Source: Pseudomonas poae (lineage in GTDB: Bacteria; Pseudomonadota; Gammaproteobacteria; Pseudomonadales; Pseudomonadaceae). From it: DNA of 64,000 nucleotides. The notes beneath the pieces are model-generated. The model was not told where the DNA came from. It was given only the letters and a program-made list of their open reading frames with translations, and made no database searches. The stretch's first letter is position 1. Each line of letters starts with the position of its first letter. The stretch is taken from assembly GCF_001439785.1 (NCBI RefSeq), contig NZ_JYLI01000013.1, forward strand, positions 1 through 64,000. The letters are read 5' to 3'. This document shows, piece by piece, positions 61,429-64,000 of this stretch. The translations under genes were made by a program, and so were the position numbers.

Positions 61429-61905
61429 TTATTTGAGCAGCAACGCGCCTTCAATCGGCACGTAGCGGCTGGCGGCGCGTATCAGCGAATTGGCGGTCAG
61501 GCCGGGTACGCCGTAGGCCACGGCCTCAACGCCATGTTTATTGATGACGCGGTCGAGCAGCATGTCGAAGTCGCCGTCACCGGAGGCCAGCACGATTTCG
61601 TCGACGTGGTCGGCGGCGTCCATGATATCGAGGGTAATACCCACGTCCCAGTCGCCCTTGGCCGAGCCGTCGCTGCGCTGGATGTAGGGTTTGAGCTTCA
61701 CCGTAAAGCCCAGGTTGCGCAGGATCTGCTGGAATTGCTGCTGCTTGCTGTCGCCACGGTCGATGGCATACGCATACGCCTCGACGATCTGCCCGCGCGC
61801 GCTGATGTCAGCCCACAGCGCGGCATAGTTGAAATGGCAACCATAGGCCTGGCGCACGGTGTAGTAGAGGTTTTGTACATCGGCGAACACTGCAATTTTC
61901 TTCAC
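61429..61905 (-). CDS. NYN-domain (LabA-like) putative nuclease, 158 aa
   Basis: A PIN-like NYN domain protein, probably an RNase. The acidic centre includes Asp9 (VFADVQN), the pair in GDWDVGITLDIMD and ASGDGDFDML. The pattern and length match the LabA/DUF88 family. The exonuclease gene follows 9 bases after its stop, which suggests joint action in nucleic-acid turnover; this is inferred from context only. Confidence 0.9.
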   Translation of the reverse strand: MKKIAVFADVQNLYYTVRQAYGCHFNYAALWADISARGQIVEAYAYAIDRGDSKQQQFQQILRNLGFTVKLKPYIQRSDGSAKGDWDVGITLDIMDAADHVDEIVLASGDGDFDMLLDRVINKHGVEAVAYGVPGLTANSLIRAASRYVPIEGALLLK

Positions 61906-61978
61906 CGCACTTCCTCATGGCAGCCAGGCGTCAGGGCCCGGAAAGGGTGCCAGTATGCCAGCCACAGGAAAATTTCCG

Positions 61979-62012
61979 GAAAAAATCAGACCGGGGCGAC
62001 AGCGCGCCCCGG
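61979..62012 (-). terminator. rho-independent terminator of the DUF2076 gene
   Basis: Stem CCGGGGCG/CGCCCCGG (61991-61998 with 62005-62012) with a 6-base loop; on the minus strand it is followed by TCTGATTTTTT. It lies 10 bases after the DUF2076 stop codon. Confidence 0.85.
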
Positions 62013-62022
62013 CTCCGGCGTG

Positions 62023-62751
62023 TCAGACGAAGGTATCGTCGTCGCCAAAGGAAGAGGAGTCGTCGACATAATCGTTGTCGGCGAAGCTGTCCGCGTTGTT
62101 GCCACCCCAGCTGTCATTGCCGGCGAATTTCTGGTCGTCGTTGCCCCAGTTGCCTTGATCGCTGGCCGGCGCCGGTTGTTCGATGATTTCCTCCACCACC
62201 TGCGGCTGCTGGTTGTGGTGGAACAGGCTGCTGATGCCTTCGGCCATCAATACACCACCGGCCACGCCAGCGGCGGTTTTCATCGCGCCGCCCAGAAAAC
62301 CGCTGCCCACGGGCGCGGCAGCCGCCGCCTGGGGCGGTTGCTGGTAGTTCTGCTGTGGCGCAGGTTGGCCGAACGCAGGCCGCGCCGGTTCACGCCAGCC
62401 ACCGCCGGTGCTGGACGGCGCAGGCTGGGTATCCCGCAAGCTGCCGCCAAAGATGCTCGACAGGAAACCGCCGCCGCTCGCCGGCGCCGGTTGCGCGGAT
62501 TTGGCCCGCTGCAACTCGTCCTGCAGTTGCTGGATCTGCTGCGCCTGCTGCTTGTTCTGCGCATCCAGGCTTTTCAGCGCCTGCTCCTGCACCAGGATCG
62601 ACTGGGTCATGTAGTACCCGGCGGCCGGTTGGCGAGTCATGTGCTCCTTGATCCGCGCTTCGGCCTGGGCGTCGCGGGGGGCTGAGTCCGTTTCGGCTTG
62701 TTGCAACCGTGAAAACAGTCCATCGATCAGGGTTTGCTCTTCGCTGTTCAT
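62023..62751 (-). CDS. DUF2076 family protein, 242 aa
   Basis: A DUF2076 protein, function unknown. It starts MNSEEQTLIDGLFSRLQQAE, then a conserved segment (MTRQPAAGYYMTQSILVQEQ) and a Gln-rich coiled coil (AQNKQQAQQIQQLQDELQRA). A long Pro/Gln/Gly low-complexity linker leads to a short hydrophobic Gly/Ala segment (AVGSG-type, around FLGGAMKTAAGVAGGVLMAE) and an acidic Asn/Asp-rich tail ending DDDTFV. Single gene with its own terminator. Confidence 0.9.
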   Translation of the reverse strand: MNSEEQTLIDGLFSRLQQAETDSAPRDAQAEARIKEHMTRQPAAGYYMTQSILVQEQALKSLDAQNKQQAQQIQQLQDELQRAKSAQPAPASGGGFLSSIFGGSLRDTQPAPSSTGGGWREPARPAFGQPAPQQNYQQPPQAAAAAPVGSGFLGGAMKTAAGVAGGVLMAEGISSLFHHNQQPQVVEEIIEQPAPASDQGNWGNDDQKFAGNDSWGGNNADSFADNDYVDDSSSFGDDDTFV

Positions 62752-62931
62752 GGCGACCTCGTTAGATTGCCGGTAGAAATCAGGGTCCTGCCTGTGATCA
62801 GGCCAGGTGCGTGCTAGTTATGGGGGTGTTACGAGTTGTTTCAATGGTCTTTACGCAAGGTTTACGTTTGCGTCGCTGCGAGTCTGATCGGTTAAAGTGT
62901 TGCCTTTATTTACAGGCCTGCGATAACCCTG

Positions 62932-63591
62932 ATGAATCCGTTAGACGTACTGCGCGACTCTTTCCGCTTTACCCGGCATAACCTCGGCGCCATCGTGCAA
63001 TTGTGTTTGCCGTTGGTGATCCTCGAAGCCTTGCTGCAACAGATACTCGACCACACGCTGGGCGCGGATGCGTTTGCCGGTTACAGCGTGGTGGTGGGTT
63101 TATTGGTGTACCCGCTGTACACCGGGGCGCTGATCCTGTTTCTCGACGCCCGCACCCGTGGCGAGTCGCCGCGCACCCGCGATGTGTGGGCCATGGCCCT
63201 GGCCTTGTGGCCGCGCTTCGCCCTGCTGACTGCCATGAGCACGCTGCTGATACTGGCGGGGCTGTCGTTGTATTTCCTGCCGGGGCTGTGGCTGATGGTG
63301 GTGCTGGCATTCGCCGAATACCTGCTGGTGTTGCGCGGGATGTCGGCACTGGAGGCGATGAAGGAGAGCCTGCGCCTGACTCGTGGGCATTTCTGGCGGA
63401 TCCTGGTGTGCCTGCTGTGCGTGATGACGCCGCTGTGGCTGCTCAAGGGCGCAAGCGTGGCGGCCTACCCTGAGCCGGCGCCACTGCTGGGGCTGTTGAT
63501 GGACAGCGCGCATAGCTTTCTGCAGCTGTTTACCAGTGTGGTGCTGTTCCGTTTATTCATGTTGATCGGTGGCGATGCCGACGCGCGGTGA
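62932..63591 (+). CDS. YciC family (UPF0259) membrane protein, 219 aa
   Basis: An inner-membrane protein of the YciC/UPF0259 family with about six transmembrane helices. The start MNPLDVLRDSFRFTRHNLGA is followed by a GxxxP-containing helix and EYLLVLRGMSALEAMKESLR, then a TRGHFWRIL motif, all typical of the family. In E. coli YciC helps protect the outer membrane together with YhdP/TamB-type proteins, as I recall; the role here is not shown. The EEP gene follows 40 bases later on the same strand. Confidence 0.88.
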   Translation: MNPLDVLRDSFRFTRHNLGAIVQLCLPLVILEALLQQILDHTLGADAFAGYSVVVGLLVYPLYTGALILFLDARTRGESPRTRDVWAMALALWPRFALLTAMSTLLILAGLSLYFLPGLWLMVVLAFAEYLLVLRGMSALEAMKESLRLTRGHFWRILVCLLCVMTPLWLLKGASVAAYPEPAPLLGLLMDSAHSFLQLFTSVVLFRLFMLIGGDADAR

Positions 63592-63631
63592 TATGCTCAC
63601 GGCCACTTCTGAAACGCCATAAGCCGAGCCG

Positions 63632-64000
63632 ATGACCCGTTTATTGCGCATCACCCTGCTGGGCCTGCTGATCGTTGCCGGCCTGCTCACCGCCCTGATC
63701 TACCACCTCACTTGGCGCCCTGCCGCCAGGCAGACCCTGCCCGTCAGTTGCGTCGCGCCCCGTGCGCCGACCCTGCTGCCTGGGCAGGCGCTCAAGGTGA
63801 TGACCTGGAACGTGCAATACCTGGCCGGCAAGAACTACGTGTTCTGGTACGACCGCAGCGACGGCAACGGCCCGGACGAGCGCCCCACCGTCGAAGACAT
63901 GGCCTTCAGCCTCGACGAAGTGGCACGGGTCATCCGCGACGAACAACCCGACCTTCTGCTGTTGCAGGAAATCGACGAAAACGCCAAGCCCTCCCATTAC
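63632..64000 (+). CDS. endonuclease/exonuclease/phosphatase family protein, 3' end outside window
   Basis: The first 123 codons of a gene that runs off the window. The N-terminus has a membrane anchor or signal (LLRITLLGLLIVAGLLTALI), then a periplasmic start of the EEP fold: LKVMTWNVQYLAGKNYVFWY (metal-binding Asn) and EQPDLLLLQEIDENAKPSHY with the catalytic Glu of the LQE motif. It may cleave a phosphodiester or phospholipid substrate in the envelope. ATG 63632 follows GCCGAGCCG, a weak SD. Confidence 0.85.
   Translation, partial: MTRLLRITLLGLLIVAGLLTALIYHLTWRPAARQTLPVSCVAPRAPTLLPGQALKVMTWNVQYLAGKNYVFWYDRSDGNGPDERPTVEDMAFSLDEVARVIRDEQPDLLLLQEIDENAKPSHY

Overview
The window looks like chromosome of a Pseudomonas of the P. 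fluorescens group. The evidence is GC-rich coding sequence, abundant REP/REPIN hairpin repeats of the fluorescent-pseudomonad type, and a gene order that, from memory, follows P. aeruginosa PAO1 roughly from PA4574 to PA4623 (Lon-like protease, ettA, morA, glyA, yjiA-yjiX-cstA, the PilZ gene, radA, ankB, katB, mscL, fpr, rlmG, cio oxidase, molybdo-flavoprotein). Most of it is core genome. I see no prophage, CRISPR array, defence island, rRNA or tRNA.

Layout. 1-0.7 kb: right end of an IS3-family element that cuts an unknown gene. 0.9-11 kb: ArnT-like glycosyltransferase, YqhA, a large unknown lipoprotein, a Lon-like protease, DUF3015 and DUF4105 secreted proteins, then a decayed MFS transporter gene. 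11.5-20 kb: a small lipoprotein, a Gre-like factor, ettA, the c-di-GMP regulator morA and glyA. 19.8-31.6 kb: yjiA-yjiX-cstA, mapZ, radA, katB-ankB, mscL, fpr, the LuxR solo ppoR and rlmG. 31.6-40.3 kb: cioAB plus a 55-aa subunit, an EntS-like exporter, a three-subunit molybdenum aldehyde oxidoreductase and a DUF4879 protein. 40.5-43.8 kb: purine permease, trmA and a DUF4160/DUF2442 pair.

44-49.8 kb is the clearest functional unit: aroQ, a shikimate/quinate dehydrogenase-like gene, a TetR regulator, the dehydroshikimate dehydratase quiC and an MFS importer. Together they take up quinate/shikimate and feed it to protocatechuate. Both promoter regions carry a 15-bp palindrome that matches the PcaR operator as I remember it, which would tie the cluster to the beta-ketoadipate pathway.

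49.8-64 kb holds exporters, a zinc-metallopeptidase/hydrolase pair, HAD-tesB, an acetyltransferase, an HDAC-like amidohydrolase, a flavoprotein preceded and overlapped by a cluster of DnaA boxes, rhlE, yedA, a remnant of a small DUF3077/DUF6124-like gene behind a strongly structured leader, an exonuclease, a NYN protein, DUF2076, YciC and the start of an endonuclease/exonuclease/phosphatase gene cut by the window end.

Six copies of a 133-bp REPIN with terminal inverted repeats punctuate the intergenic spaces. The observations I would follow first are the structured leader at 60.4 kb, the paired PcaR-like boxes, the DnaA-box cluster, and covariation inside the REPIN arms.
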